From assembly GCA_948567375.1 (NCBI GenBank), contig OX419758.1:44955001-45019000 (forward strand): 64,000 bases of DNA, written 5' to 3'. Shown in pieces: positions 10,330-21,969 of this stretch. The number at the start of each line of letters is the position of its first letter. Position 1 is the first letter of the stretch. Below the pieces are notes generated by a model. It made no database searches. It saw only the letters and a list, made by a program, of their open reading frames with translations, and was not told where the DNA came from. A program made the position numbers and the translations under genes. This stretch comes from Lunularia cruciata (Eukaryota > Streptophyta > Marchantiopsida > Lunulariales > Lunulariaceae).

Positions 10330-11640
10330 CAAGTGATCTTTGCTATCAAATCTGATTTCAGCATCCTCCTCTTTAATCCATCTCTTCAAATTGTTCAAGG
10401 GTTGCTTGTATTGGGCTAGAGGGCCTCTAGGAAGGCAAGCACAACAATTGGTGGCTTTGTGCCCAACTTGGTCACAATTATAAAAACATTATTATTTTGT
10501 TTGAGACACTTTTTCTTGTTGGACTCCATCTCTCCTTTCTTTGACCCATCCTTGTTCTCCTTGTTCTTGAAAATGAATGTTGCCCAATTCCATAGGAACT
10601 AGTCCACTAAAGCGTGGTGTTTCAGCCCAATAGCCTTGAGTCAAGACTACCCCTTCACCTCCTCCAAGCACTCTTGCTATTCATTGAGCATAATGGCTCC
10701 AAAAATAATGCAAGGATTTTGTACCATTACTTATTGGAAAATCTCCTTTTTTAACCCTTGTTTAAAATTATCAAGAGTTTCTGCTAGACTCATATCAGTT
10801 ATCATGACCTAAAGATTGAGAAATGACTTTAGGCACTCTTGTATGTTATTCTTTTGCTTCAACCCCCATAGTTGAGCTCAAGCCATCTACACAGAATCCA
10901 CATATTGGAAATTCTTCAGTAGCTTTCTTGTAATGTCATCTAAGTGATCTTTCTTCCTTTTACCAACACTTATTGTTTCTAAGCATCATACCATGTGAAG
11001 GCTTTATTGGTCAGGTATCCACATGCAAAAACACTTATGGAATGATTGGTTATCTTAGTTGTGAATAATCAAAAGTATCAATTATTCTTGAAATCAATGT
11101 TTCCACTACTCCCATGGGACATTATCCCTTGTAAGGCTTAATGTTGCACATCTTCTTTATCCATAGTAACAATGTGGCTTCATTTTTTACTAAGGTTAGT
11201 GTTATTGGCATGAGTGACTCTCTAGGTACTTTGGCCATTGTTATTGGATTTTGGGATGATTTTCCTTCTTGCATTACATGATCATTTGTAAAGGTATGTA
11301 TTTGACTTTGCAATGCTGCTATTGTCATCTTGATCTCTCAAAACTCATTCAACATCCCTTGCATACCTTGCATAAGATCTTATAACTATAGCTCTGGATT
11401 TTGTACATATGGCAAACGCTCAATTTCTACTTCCTAGTTCAATAGAGTGTTAATATGATCACTTAGGAAGGTGCATGTATGATTAGGACTACCATTGGGA
11501 CCTCAAAAACTATCACTTGTTGATAATATTCCTCACCAAAATTATGGACTATAAAATCCCTAAACATCACTTTTAGTCTAACTACATAATGGATTTCTAC
11601 TTGGGTGTCAAAAGGAGAGGGTTTAGTATTCATATCCATT
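10330..11640 (-). pseudogene. G1 gag remnant
   Basis: Reading the minus strand, a knuckle-like motif CFYNCDQVGHKATNC lies at 10488-10444. It has the spacing of a CCHC box but one extra residue between the first two Cys. It is followed by CACLPRGPLAQYKQPLNN and a short linker up to the G2 insertion. Upstream, to 11640, lies stop-rich gag coding DNA with no clear capsid motif. The order LTR, primer site, gag, knuckle, protease is normal. Confidence 0.6.
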
Positions 11641-11972
11641 GCATCCTAGCAAAATGAAGATTTTCAAATACCAAACTCTATGATAAAACACCACAAGTAG
11701 AATCATTGGGTTTGGCCCACAAACTTTGCTCCAACATGGTAAACAAGATATATTCTTGCTTGCTCATGCCAGATGTACATAATCTTGATATGGAATGGAT
11801 TCAAGAACAAAATGCAAGGTGCAAGAATTGTCTTCTAAGATCATCCATCCCATCCTCTCTCTAAAACACCTCCAATCTATTACTTGCATTATCTTTTCTC
11901 AACTCAAAATTACTAGGTCTTAGTAGCCCATGTTCCTCCAAGAGAGATGACCCACTCTCTTGGATTAAAACA

Positions 11973-11987
11973 CCTACTCTAATACCA
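11973..11987 (-). other. Primer binding site of G1
   Basis: On the minus strand TGGTATTAGAGTAGG follows the 5' LTR end. It is close to the iMet-tRNA site TGGTATCAGAGC (one transition in the first 11 bases). It fixes the 5' LTR boundary. Confidence 0.82.
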
Positions 11988-11988
11988 T

Positions 11989-12566
11989 TATAATGTTCTA
12001 AGTATAGGAGAACTCCCAAGAGAAAGGCAAAAAAAGAATCACAAGGCTTCATCTCTCACTACTCCAATGTCCCAAAGGAGCATCTTGTCTTTATTATATA
12101 GTATAGAGGATCCACTCAAAGAGAGCTCCACTCTTGGATCAGATACATGGATTGGTGACATGTCAACAAGTTCCACCCTTCGATTAGTTTTATGGATTGG
12201 TGAGATGTCAATCCTTGTCCTATTTGGTTGATCAAACAAGTTTGATCAAAGAGAATCTTTGGGAAATCTTCTTGTAAGAAGCTCAAAATAGCATGGACAA
12301 GGTACCATTAGAAAGCTCTTGATAAGACAAATAGGATAGAGGGAACGCAATGCCTTATGCTAGGAGAGGGATATTTGATTTTGTGAGGCCTTATTTATTT
12401 TTTCAGGCCTTCAAAATTAGCTCTAAAGTTTTCAAGGTGTTTTTAACCTCTACTCTCTACCCTAAACTCTCTTTGGTGACAATTTTTTCTGATCTACTTA
12501 GATCATCATATATAACATCTAGCCAATTTCTACCTCTAGATAATATGTCTAGTTAACAGTATTACA
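11989..12566 (-). repeat. 5' LTR of G1
   Basis: This is a 578-bp partner of 735-1344. It starts TGTAATACTG on the minus strand and is followed on the outer side by AGTAC (12567-12571). The divergence from its partner includes several indels. Confidence 0.85.
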
Positions 12567-12571
12567 AGTAC

Positions 12572-13274
12572 ACACAAGGGAGCACCACATGGCCTTATTT
12601 GATATGGAAGATTGATACTAGGATAAATTTCAAAGATTCACACGTAGACCTTATGGTGCACTTATAGCCTTGGGTATGTGTATTTGAGATATTGATAGTT
12701 GATAGTGCATTCATTCTTTATTGTAAGAACCATCCATATGGTGATATCCATCCTCCAACGTTAACTCCTCTTTTGACAACAATATTAGATTGATATACCT
12801 CATCATAGGACCTCTTGAGAGCTCTCTTAGATAAATTCCAAGTACACACATGCTTTGCTATTGACTACCTCAGCTTGGAATGGAGATCAATTTGTTTTAG
12901 AGTCCATAATGTGGATCCATAAGAGAGTTTGGGTATATCCTTTCAAGATCCACTCATGATCCAAGATGAGTGGGATTGGATGTAGAAACATACTCTAGTG
13001 TGGTTCCATCAACATATCTTTAGATACCTTGATGATACAAGATATGAGAAATAGACATAAAGAGAGAGTTCACTTTGTCAATCATGTGATCACAAAATGA
13101 ATTAACACAACTTATGTGTTAAGAATATGATAGACCATAAAGGTAGATCTCTCAAAAGGAAATGGTCACCATTTACAAGATGATTGTTCAATATGAACCA
13201 ACCTCACTAACTAGGACTAATCTTATCTCAATTACACAACAAGATATAAAATAACAAATTGTTATATTGTAACA
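12572..13274 (-). repeat. Probable 3' LTR part of the copia element
   Basis: The right edge is supported. The minus strand reads a purine tract and then TGTTACAATATAACAATTTG, a typical copia LTR start, ending at 13274 on the plus strand. The left edge is not found. The G1 insertion at 12567 may lie inside this LTR or just beyond it. No partner LTR was found near the gag end, so the element is truncated or its 5' LTR is beyond recognition. Confidence 0.45.
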
Positions 13275-13369
13275 CTCCCATTCAATTGGGAATTTTGTAT
13301 CATCCTATTCCTTATATAGAAATACTTGTAATGAAGTCCTTTAGGTAAACCACTTGTCAATACATTAGC

Positions 13370-13640
13370 ACACATATCTTTAATGGGTGAATAATTGATG
13401 TTGATTTCTCCACTTAGCAAATGATCTTTGATTAAATAATATTGAATATCAATATGCTTGGTCCTATCATGATTCTGCTTGTAGAAGCAATAACTATTTC
13501 ACTCTTGTTATCATAAAAGGTCCCTATTTTCTTTTGAGGATAATCAATGTTTGAAAGTAGACATCTTATTCAAATTGCTTTAGTCATTGCTTTGGTTAAA
13601 GACATGTACTCAACTTTAGTATTGGATAATGCAACTGACT
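13370..13640 (-). pseudogene. Copia RNase H remnant
   Basis: At about 13632-13548 the minus strand reads ALSNTKVEYMSLTKAMTKAI, a stop, then IRCLLSN. This is the copia RNase H motif whose usual form is ALSSTEAEYMAL, with the catalytic Glu mutated to Lys or shifted. Further left, near 13530-13400, comes a segment matching CDNxSAIxLA and HIDIxYHFIRD (TKHIDIQYYLIKDHL here). The TGA/TAG stop replaces the Trp before IRCLL. Confidence 0.75.
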
Positions 13641-14029
13641 TTTCATTCTTACTCACCCAACATATTGCTCCTCCTAAAATGAGGAAGCAAAGTCCACCAT
13701 TATATATTGTCACTGTAAGCAAAATCTGAAAACCCTTGTAGATGCAATAGTGAACATGTACAAGAATATTTGTGGGAAAAAAATTGAATTCCCTTGCAGA
13801 TAGTGGAAGAATTCCTTAAGCAAAAGATTTCCTTAATTGCTACCCAATTTGAAGGTCCAAGACTAGAAACGTACTGAGCAACAATATCAAGTCAGGAATG
13901 GATCATTGCACACATTAAACTACCAACAGCACTCTAATAGGGAAATTGTTTTTCATATAGTTCTCATATAGATGAATAATCAATACTCAAAGGCAAACAA
14001 TGAACATAAAATAAAAATTTTAAGCTTGT

Positions 14030-14700
14030 TTCAAATCAGCTAGTATGATTGATCTTCAACCATCCTTGTTCTCTATCTTGTTGGAGATGCAGACCAAGGA
14101 CAAGATAAGCTTCACCTAAGTATGTCATTTTAAATTTTTGACTGAGTAACCCTTGAGCAAATTGGAGTAACACAACACTTGTAGTCAATATGAGGTCATT
14201 GACATATGATGCCAAAACAAGCATGTTAGAGTCATTATGGAGAACACAAATACTATTATCAATTGTGGAATTGATAAAGCCAACATCCAATAAGCATAAT
14301 GCAACAATTCATTCCATATTTGTGCTGATTGCTTTAGATCAAAAATTGATCACATAAGCAAGCAAATGTGAGCAGGACCAAAGATTGTCAAACCTTCAAG
14401 AAGAGCCATGTAAATCTGCTCATGGTGTTTGCCATAGAGAAAAGAAAAAGCAACAATGTCTAGTTGATGAAGCTCCAAATTGAAGTGCATAACCAAGGCA
14501 AATAAAATCTGCAACAATTGAAATTTACCAATCAGAAGGTTTCAATATAGTAGATGCCAAGGATTTATGTAAATCCCTTTGCCACTACAAAAATTGAGCT
14601 TTGTATTTTTAATTTTTCCATCAAAAATAGGTTGGATTTTGAATACACATTGAGAGTACACAATAGTAGGCCGGCCAATATGTAAAGAGGCAGATATCAA
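14030..14700 (-). pseudogene. Copia reverse transcriptase remnant
   Basis: The open segment 14290-14036 contains LVLASYVNDLILT, where the copia catalytic YVDD box has become YVND. Then come KFKMTYLGEAYLVLGLHLQQ and DREQGWLKIN, typical of the palm-thumb junction (KFEMKDLGxxxxxLGxxxxxD). The Asp to Asn change (GAC/GAT to AAC/AAT) is a G-to-A transition. Earlier RT motifs up to 14700 are present but broken. Confidence 0.78.
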
Positions 14701-15275
14701 TGCTTGCATTGTAGCCATGTTTTGTAACCTACATTGATAGAATCTTTCTAATGCTTTGCATCAAGTCTTGAAATAGCTGCTTGTTAGATAGAAACCTTGT
14801 TAAAATAATGAAAGGTAGATAGAAATGTTAATTTTTTCCTTGATACTTGTCAGCTTCCACCACTTATTTGTATCTCTCAATTGCTTTAGAAATATGAGAA
14901 TTGAGTCTGGGTTTATGTGGGAAAGCAAGGTGATCAAGAAATGGAACAAAGTGAGGTCTTGATCATCCTTGATATTAAAGAAGAGAAAATCCTTCATAGG
15001 AGAAGAGGGAGAAATAGGAGTTGTCAATATTGTAGGCAACAATGTATAGGTAGACGGTTGAGAAATGGGAAATATTTGGAAGAACTCCCACTAAAGTAGA
15101 TACATTTGTAGGAGAGGATAAAAGAATGACAAGATGAGGAGATGATATGAAGAAACAAGGATCAGATCAGAGAATGAGGTCCTCATCTTCATGGGAATGA
15201 TCAAATGACTATAATCTTAGTTCCAATTTGGTCTTTGAGAATCTTATCATCTTGTGAAATGATGGTTTTATGATC

Positions 15276-16189
15276 TATGAGACAGCTTGTCTCTCACTCA
15301 AGATGGCTATTATGGTTCCGCACTATAGATTAAGAAGACAAGGAACCCCAACTCCATTATGCATAGAACATCTGAGCCCAATTTAGTGGCCCTCCTTTTT
15401 TATATGTACTTGAAGAAAAATGTATGGGTATTGTTCAAGTAAGTCATGTACTTTGACTTGAACAATATAATTATTTCTTCCACAATATCTCTTTAGGCAT
15501 GATTGTTATAGGCTCTGTGAGCCTGCTTGTCTCTCACTCAGGATGAACCTTTGATGACTATTATGGTAGGGCACCATGCACTAAGAAGGCAAGGAACTCC
15601 AACTCCATCATACTCCTCCAAGGCTAACACTCCAAGACTCAAGATATTGCTCATTAGAGAACTCAATGAGAGAGAGATAGTTGCAAATGAAAGGATGATG
15701 AGTACCTCCTCACTCCTAGTTTATATACTTGTAAAATAATTATGCACCAAAGTTATTAATAATTGGAATAACTAAAGTTACAAGGCTTAAAGTCAAATAA
15801 AGTCAAAAAGCTAAAGGAATATCCATCTACATGGGCATATTCCATTAAGCATTTGATCTTATCTTGAACTCCACTAAGTCAAGGATTCCTTCACATGGGC
15901 TATCCTTGGACTATAGAAGAATCCCAAAAAAAAAAACTTGTGGGCCCAAGAGTTCTCAACTCTTTCCTCAAAGCCAAACATCTAGGAATAATACCAAGTC
16001 AACACACTAGAATCCAAAATAGATGCTCATCTTTTTCATTTCCCCTAAAGTAAGGTCTCCACTATCTTATCTATGACTAAATTTAGCTAATCATGACCAT
16101 CCTTTATCTATATAAATAATATCTCTCAAGTACTTGTTATACGAAGCTAAATATCACAATATCACACACATGTACAAATGGGTGTTAGA
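15276..16189 (-). mobile_element. Internally deleted LTR element in the copia relic
   Basis: A full LTR lies at 15516-16189 in minus orientation. It is the same family as the solo LTR at 40458-41148, with shared blocks including CTTGTCTCTCACTCAGGATG and TAGTTGCAAATGAAAGGATG. A truncated second copy of the LTR end lies at 15276-15360, and 155 bp between them could be leftover internal DNA. TGATC (15271-15275) and AGATC (16189-16193) look like a decayed target duplication. The internal part has a 12-bp inverted repeat (15429-15440 with 15456-15467). No coding part remains. Confidence 0.6.
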
Positions 16190-16199
16190 GATCACTTTT

Positions 16200-17100
16200 G
16201 CATTCCAATAACTTTTGCTTTTGTCATTGTATCCTAGGAAAATACATACTACTATTTGAAAAATCAAGATTAGAATGCAAGTTGTCATTAACACAAGCAA
16301 AAGTAGGGTTTCCAAACACAATTAAGTGTTTTAAAGTAGGCTTGTGGCCAAAACATCTTGCATAGGAGGCATTTTTAGAAGATAGTGCTTTATTGGGGTA
16401 ATGCTTCTATAAATAATTACTGATGATAATAGCTTCTCCCCAATAGGTCTAGGGTAAATTAGATTCATATATAATGCAAAGAACTACATTTATAAGTGCA
16501 AGGTTCTTGCATTCTACACTCCATTTTGCTGAGTGTAAGGTATTGCAAAATGGCACTTAATACCTCAAGAAGAAGAATAGTTATTGAAGGCAAAACTTGT
16601 ATACTCTCTTTTGTTGTGAAATTAAAGCATTTTGATCTTTACATGAAAATGATGTGTCTCAACACTAGTAGTACTAAGTAAAACAAGTTAAAGCTAAGAC
16701 TTGTTTTGCATGAGGTGAAGAAAATAGCATCAAGAAAAATCATTGATGAATAGAATAAAGTAATGATAACCATAATATGGCGCTTGGAAGTGTGCACTTC
16801 TGTGTTTGAAGAAGTTCTAAAGAAAGTTAGGTTAGAGCCATGTGTAGGAGACATAGGACCACAAATGTCTAAATGGATGAGACCAAGTAACTCCTTGGCT
16901 CAAGTGATAAGTTTGGTAGAAAATGGTTGTTGTGATTGTCTCCCATACAAACATGTGGAGCATTAGGAAGGCTTCTATTTATTAGTGTAATTGGAAACAT
17001 ATGCAACCATATCATTCAAAAAATTTGATGTAGTTGATCAATGCTAATATGACCCAATCAATTGTGCTAGACATCAAGAGGATTAATAATTGCATAATGT
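16200..17100 (-). pseudogene. Copia integrase remnant
   Basis: On the minus strand near 16966-16850 the frame reads CSTCLYGRQSQQPF, then LLGLIHLDICGPM. This is the end of the HHCC zinc finger and the first catalytic Asp region (usually CxxCxxGKxxRxxF and IHxDxxGP). Further on, near 16260-16200, the minus strand reads FLGYNDKSKSYW, the GKR-like end segment found before RT in copia. Frame breaks are frequent. Confidence 0.75.
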
Positions 17101-17529
17101 GGAAAGCACTAATTTGAGAAGAAAAATTGTGACTCCAAGGTGATATAAATCTTTTGTCAATGAGCAATTTGCAATATAATTGTGATAAAGATCATGTAAA
17201 ATACAATTTTTGTTGCTAGTCAAGGCATATCCACCCACAAGGTCCACATGCTTGATGGAGAAAATATTTTTCTTTTAGCTTGATATATGTAGCTTGATAA
17301 CGGTGGAGTTATCACCAAGATATACTTTTGTGGTATTGCATAATTTTCAACCACAAATGTTTTTTTTATCAAGTGATCCATGTTAACTGTAGCTACCAAA
17401 TCTAGATACCAGGAATTATCTTGGTTTGAGCAAAAGTAATACTATAAACAAGTACATTATATAAATAAATGGCTCAAGTTACTTGAGTTGTTCTTGATTA
17501 TTTTGAAGTTGTTGCAAATCCATCAACTA

Positions 17530-18413
17530 TTTGTTATTTGCAATCCTTGAAATGATATCTAGGAAGATGGCAATAGAAACACTTCATCTTCTTATTGGGA
17601 TCTCTCTGATTTGTTATAGAAGGTCCTGATGAAGATGAATAATTTGGTTGGAAACACGATCAAGCATAAGCATTAATAGATTTATTTTTTGCCTTCATGA
17701 AAATTCTGCTTCTTCTAATTTTTTGCATTCAACTTGCTTTTTGAAGGGGAACTACCCTTAAAAGTAAAAAATGTAGTTTTGTGCTCAAACATCTGAGTTT
17801 TTTTCATTTTCTTCTGCTAAAGGAGATATCTTATAAGCTTATGCAAGGTCAGATTTTGATGACCTTGCATAACAAAGTCAAAGATTTTGGAAATTGTTAG
17901 GATGCTTCACATCATAGCCAACATTTCACTTTTGTCAAAATTTTGAACTCTTGCAAAAGATAATTGATCAACCAAAGTTCTGAACCAATGAATGTGTTTG
18001 GTAACACTATCACCTTCCTTTATTTTTATCATTTGAAGCTCATCTTGCAAGAACATTTTTGTGATTGCATCCTGAGCTTCGTATAAGTGCTTGAGAATAG
18101 TCAAAACCTCAAAGGCAATTAAGGCAGAACTTACTTGAGGAATCTAATTTTCATTAAGCCTATTCATAATAAAATATAATGCAAAAGGATTACTTGTGCC
18201 CCCCTCAACAATGTTTCCATGGCATTTTAATGGCATTGTTGGAGTTGTAGTAGTTGTTTGACCATCTTGTGTGGGATCATGCTAAGTGGATCCGGGCTGA
18301 GTTCCATTGACTACTCCCATTTGACCTAAAGCTTGAAGAAATAGGCTCATATGTAATTTCCATGTCAAATAATACATTCCATTACATTTGGGAATATCTT
18401 TGACCTTTAACAT
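17530..18413 (-). pseudogene. Copia gag remnant
   Basis: It starts at the ATG at 18413-18411 with MLKVKDIPKCNGMYYLTWKL, the usual copia gag opening. At 18104-17907 it holds MIKIKEGDSVTKHIHWFRTL and VDQLSFARV, the UBN2-type capsid motif. A knuckle-like KCFYCHLPRYHFKDC lies near 17590-17535, with one extra residue before His. Stops separate the pieces. Confidence 0.75.
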
Positions 18414-18569
18414 GGTAGTTTTATGCAGCTTTATGACAAATAAACAAAAAAAATGAAATTGCTTATGTTGGTCTTTAGACCTTGAAGAATAATGTCCTGT
18501 TGGGTATAAAAAAGGGTCAAATTTGAAAATGTCTTTTAAATAAATATGGCTTCACATGGGGAACAAAGA

Positions 18570-18780
18570 ATCCTCTATACCTTTGACATTGTGAAACCTT
18601 TACCATCATGGATAGCTAAGTGTGACAGGATAGTGTTTTCAAACAAAATTTCTTGGAACCTTCTTTTTTATGTACAATCCCATAATGTATGTATAGAATA
18701 GTCCACTTCCTTTTTACTTTTACTATGGAACCTTTAGAATCATGGATAGTTAAGTGTGAAAGAATATCTTTTTTAACTTT
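18570..18780. repeat. Short tandem duplication at the Y insertion site
   Basis: A unit of about 140 bp is repeated. The first copy runs from about 18588 (GAAACCTTTACCATCATGG) through TCCCATAATGTATGTATAGAAT. The second starts at about 18725 (GGAACCTTTAGAATCATGG), is cut by element Y, and resumes at 31024 with TTCCATAATATATGTATAGAAT. The duplication therefore predates Y. Confidence 0.65.
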
Positions 18781-19473
18781 TGTTGTACCCACATATTTTG
18801 TTTTGGATGAGTTTTAAATAAGAAGTGTTATGTTAAAACCAAATTGAAGCCAAATGAAGAAGAAAATAGAAGAATTGTGTGTTTGGAGTTGACCCAAAGA
18901 ATTAGACTTTGTGTTAAAGGAAGAAGCACTCGGATTGGACTTACAGGGTGGTAGACCCAAAGTAAGGTTACCTCACATCAGGATGATCAGCTTGATCTAA
19001 AGAAAATGTAACAAATTCTCCTCAAGCCTAGCTCATCAAGAAGGCATGCTTAAGAAAATGGCTACTTTGGGATAAAGATGAAAGTTGAGAGTGACAAAAA
19101 CAAGTAAAAACAAAAAATAGACATGCAGAATTTGTGAGTGTCAATTGAAGATCAATAAAAAAATGACAGTGCAGCAAAATGCTATAAGATAAAGACTTCA
19201 TAGAGGATGTTCTGAAATGTCACAACAATATCCTATGATTGTCAATAGCTGTCTTGAAGGAGTTAGAATATCAAGGCCATGCAAGCATTTGATATTTTCA
19301 AGATTGAGGATGAGGAAACATACAATGCCAACAAAGGGTAGCAAGTGGACTCCTTCACTTGCGGTGAGGAGTCTAGCAATTTGGAATTAGATGTAGTGGT
19401 GAGAATCAAAGTCTTGAATAGACTTTGGATCACTTTTTTGGCCTAGAATTGGAACTTGAGTATTCTAGGTTTC

Positions 19474-20910
19474 ATGGCAAAGATATGCACCAATAATGTT
19501 AAAAATGGTCCCAAGATCAAGGGGAAGAGAAGGAATTTGGCTCAATGGAATGAGTTGGATTGGAGACTTGTGTTGGGAAGAGAAGCTGGGGATGTGGGAA
19601 GAGCCACCTTCTATTGGAAGTGTGAAGAGACCGTGGAGGTGGGGAATTCTTTCAATACTCCTAGCATGAAGAGTGAAGACAAGGTGGAGAGTTATAAAGA
19701 CCAAATAAGGCAAAGTATTTTTAGGGCTATGATGAGAATGTTAAGCCAGAGCAAATCATCTATGTAACAACGTGGCAGTTGGTATTCTTACACCAAATGT
19801 TTGCAAGAGAGAAGGTGAATTAGGCAAAGTGCTTTTAGCAAAGAGAGGGGTAGATGATTGGGAATTGGAGAATGACCATACCACCCACTAATTTGTGCCA
19901 TTTTCAATCCACTTCTATTTAGGACCAAATATTCTGAGCTTGGAGTAGAAGGAGAAGATGGTGTTGCACTTTCATCCAGATCCATGATAAGATACCAATG
20001 TAGATGAGCAGTACTAGGTAAGGCAGCTCCAAGGAGGTGATGAACACTTTGCCAAGATGTGGAAGGAGCAAGAAGTATTGATATGTATCCCAATGCCATA
20101 GAAGCGGGGTAGTGCATCTAATTACAAAGACTCAAGAGAAGAAGAACAAGAACAAGAACAAGAACAAGAACAAGAAGAAGATCAGGAGTTATATCCGTAG
20201 ATTGAACGGTTTGAAGGAGAAGACCACCAATACTTGGAGTTGCCCAAGGTGGATATACTAGAGGAGAGAGTAGAGGAGTCAGTGCTAGTGTTTCCAAGAG
20301 GAGCAAGATCAAAGAGAAGTCGGCAGCTCACAATTGTAGGAACAAGTAAAGCCGCAGAGTAAGAAGAAAGCTTGGAGAGGTTTAGTTTGAAGTTATGAAG
20401 ATCAAGACTTTGGGGTAAGGCACCAGCCATAGAATTGCCTACCAAAGGCAAAGGCAATGAAAGAGAGTGGAAAAATTCCACAAAGTAGAGTATTTGTTGA
20501 AGGTGGTTTGCTCCTTGTTATTGTAATTGAGGTAGAAGAAGGAGAATCTGAAAGCAATATCATCCCTAAGTAAAGGATGAATTACAAGTAGTGAAGAACT
20601 TGTGTGAGGAAATCTCAATGTAGAAGGAGAAGTTAACCCAAGGTGAAGAAGAAGCTAGAGTACTTTGGTTTGATGCAGTACGTTGGAGGAAGAGTTTCTA
20701 TAACCTGCAAGAGAATTTTGTGAATTGTGGAGTGAACTTGAATCACAAGCCAAAAAATTGAAGGTCTGAAAGCAGCATTCAAGAGGTTGAAGAGAGATTT
20801 CAATGATGCACAAATTGAAGTAGTACACTCCAAGGCAATTGTAGTAGGAGTGCAAGTTACTTTGGGTGAGTAACTTTGAGTCAATTGAAATAGTGAGAGT
20901 GGAGAAGGAG
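19474..20910 (+). pseudogene. LTR-encoded ORF of Y, 5' LTR copy
   Basis: The ATG at 19474 opens MAKICTNN, then NLAQWNELDWRL. The same ATG and context occur in the 3' LTR at 27918. Further on are a broken HFYLGPNILSLE segment near 19910, an acidic run (EQ)n from AAGAAC repeats at 20140-20180, and coiled-coil-like coding DNA with RKSFYNLQENF near 20690. About 540 bp of the C-terminal half is deleted. It is broken in many places. It resembles no host gene I know. Function is unknown. Confidence 0.55.
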
Positions 20911-21007
20911 TAAGTAATTAGGATACCTATGACTTTAGTTTCAATTCAAACTGAAGATAGGATAGAAATAGAAGGAGATTGTTGTAGTAGATGAAACCAA
21001 AGTGCAT

Positions 21008-21037
21008 AAGGTGAGGAAGTTACAACTTCCTCACCTT
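21008..21037. repeat. 14-bp inverted repeat in the Y 5' LTR
   Basis: AAGGTGAGGAAGTT and its reverse complement are separated by AC. The equivalent site in the 3' LTR (about 30160) has no palindrome, so it formed after insertion or was lost from one copy. Confidence 0.8.
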
Positions 21038-21908
21038 CTTCACCTCCTACATTAGGAGTAGAAGCCAAAGTAGGGGTAGACATTGGATTAGATTAGTAAT
21101 AGTTTTGAGATTTGAAGAGGCAAATATGAAGAAGTGGAATGTCATTTTAATCTAGAGGTTGGTAAAGTAACAGTCAAAACGGTTAAGGTAGTTTAGATAA
21201 TTTTCAATGCTTTGCTATTTTAAGGAGGTATTAACAATGTATTGTTTTTTAATTCAATATTCGTATTTTTGAAGTTGAGTAAAGCAAAGTGTTGTAACTC
21301 AATGCTCTTTGTTTTAGCTTAATTTTGAGTATCAATCATGTGTTTGTGTTTGTGTTTGTGAATGCTTGGAGAAGTTTGATTTGCAATCAATGGGTGTTAG
21401 ATGTTGGATTCTATAATGCCAATTTTCATTTTGTGTGTTTGATCTTGAATGAATAGCAATTAAGGCAATGCCTTGAACAACTCTATGATGAATCATAATG
21501 TTTGTAGTATTTTGTATTTGTGATAACATTGTTGGATTGATGTAGAGCAATTTTGATGGAGTGCATTGTGCCTTCAATGGAGAGGTTGAATAAAAATTTG
21601 AGGCAAAGTCATTTCATGGTGAAGTAGCCTTCTTCCAATAAAATGAATCATCACAATCAAGATTGAATTGGGAAGGATTTGAGAATTGTGATAAGTGGTG
21701 TGATTTATTTATGACAAGATTGCAAATTGAGCACTTGCTACTCTCTTCTAGATGTGATTTCTACCCAAGAGGCTGAATACACAACCAAGAAGAACTATTT
21801 TGAGACTTTTACTTTGTATTTGACCATGTTTTACTAATAGCTTTGTGGGAAAATGATTACTTACTGATTATCGGAAAAGTGATACTTGTTGGGTCGTCAC
21901 ATGATTTT

Positions 21909-21926
21909 TGGCATCACTGCCAAGGA
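21909..21926 (+). other. Primer binding site of Y
   Basis: TGGCATCACTGCCAAGGA starts 7 bases after the LTR end. It aligns with the Athila/Tat type site TGGCGCCGTTGCCGGGGA. The six differences are all transitions, five of them C-to-T or G-to-A, as expected from methyl-C decay. The tRNA is inferred by family only. Confidence 0.7.
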
Positions 21927-21969
21927 TACAAATCTTGAGAGGAGAAGAATACAAAGCCAATTTGCAAGT

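Larger units (their letters stand above)
735..12566 (-). mobile_element. G1: Ty3/gypsy chromovirus, degenerate, split by G2
   Basis: G1 is an LTR retrotransposon read on the minus strand. Its 5' LTR (11989-12566) is followed by an iMet-like primer site, gag (about 11640-10330), the G2 insertion, then protease, RT, RNase H, integrase and a chromodomain, a polypurine tract and the 3' LTR (735-1344). The target duplication AGTAC flanks it on both sides. Without G2 it would be about 6.2 kb, normal for a plant chromovirus. Stops and frameshifts run through every domain, so it is dead. Its LTRs differ by many substitutions and small indels, so the insertion is old, and G2 must be younger. Confidence 0.88.
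13275..18413 (-). mobile_element. Ty1/copia relic (coding part), minus strand
   Basis: The order on the minus strand is gag (18413 leftward), CCHC region, integrase, RT, RNase H, then a polypurine tract (13290-13275, ending GGGAG). Integrase before RT is diagnostic of Ty1/copia. A deleted LTR element sits between integrase and RT (15276-16189). All domains contain stops and frameshifts. No primer site of iMet type is visible upstream of 18413. Confidence 0.8.
18781..21901 (+). repeat. 5' LTR of Y
   Basis: It starts TGTTGTACCCACA and ends GGGTCGTCACA, followed at once by the primer site. It pairs with 27244-31018. Compared with the partner it lacks about 540 bp (equivalent to about 29466-30010), has an expansion of AAGAAC units at 20140-20180, and has a palindromic insert near 21008-21060. 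Some stretches are almost identical to the partner and others differ by about a fifth. Confidence 0.9.

Noticed and set aside
19788-20117. Minus-strand frames rich in Leu and Ser at 19788-20481, signal-peptide-like
   Set aside because: They are the antisense of the Glu/Lys-rich LTR frame, which has the conserved ATG and motif.
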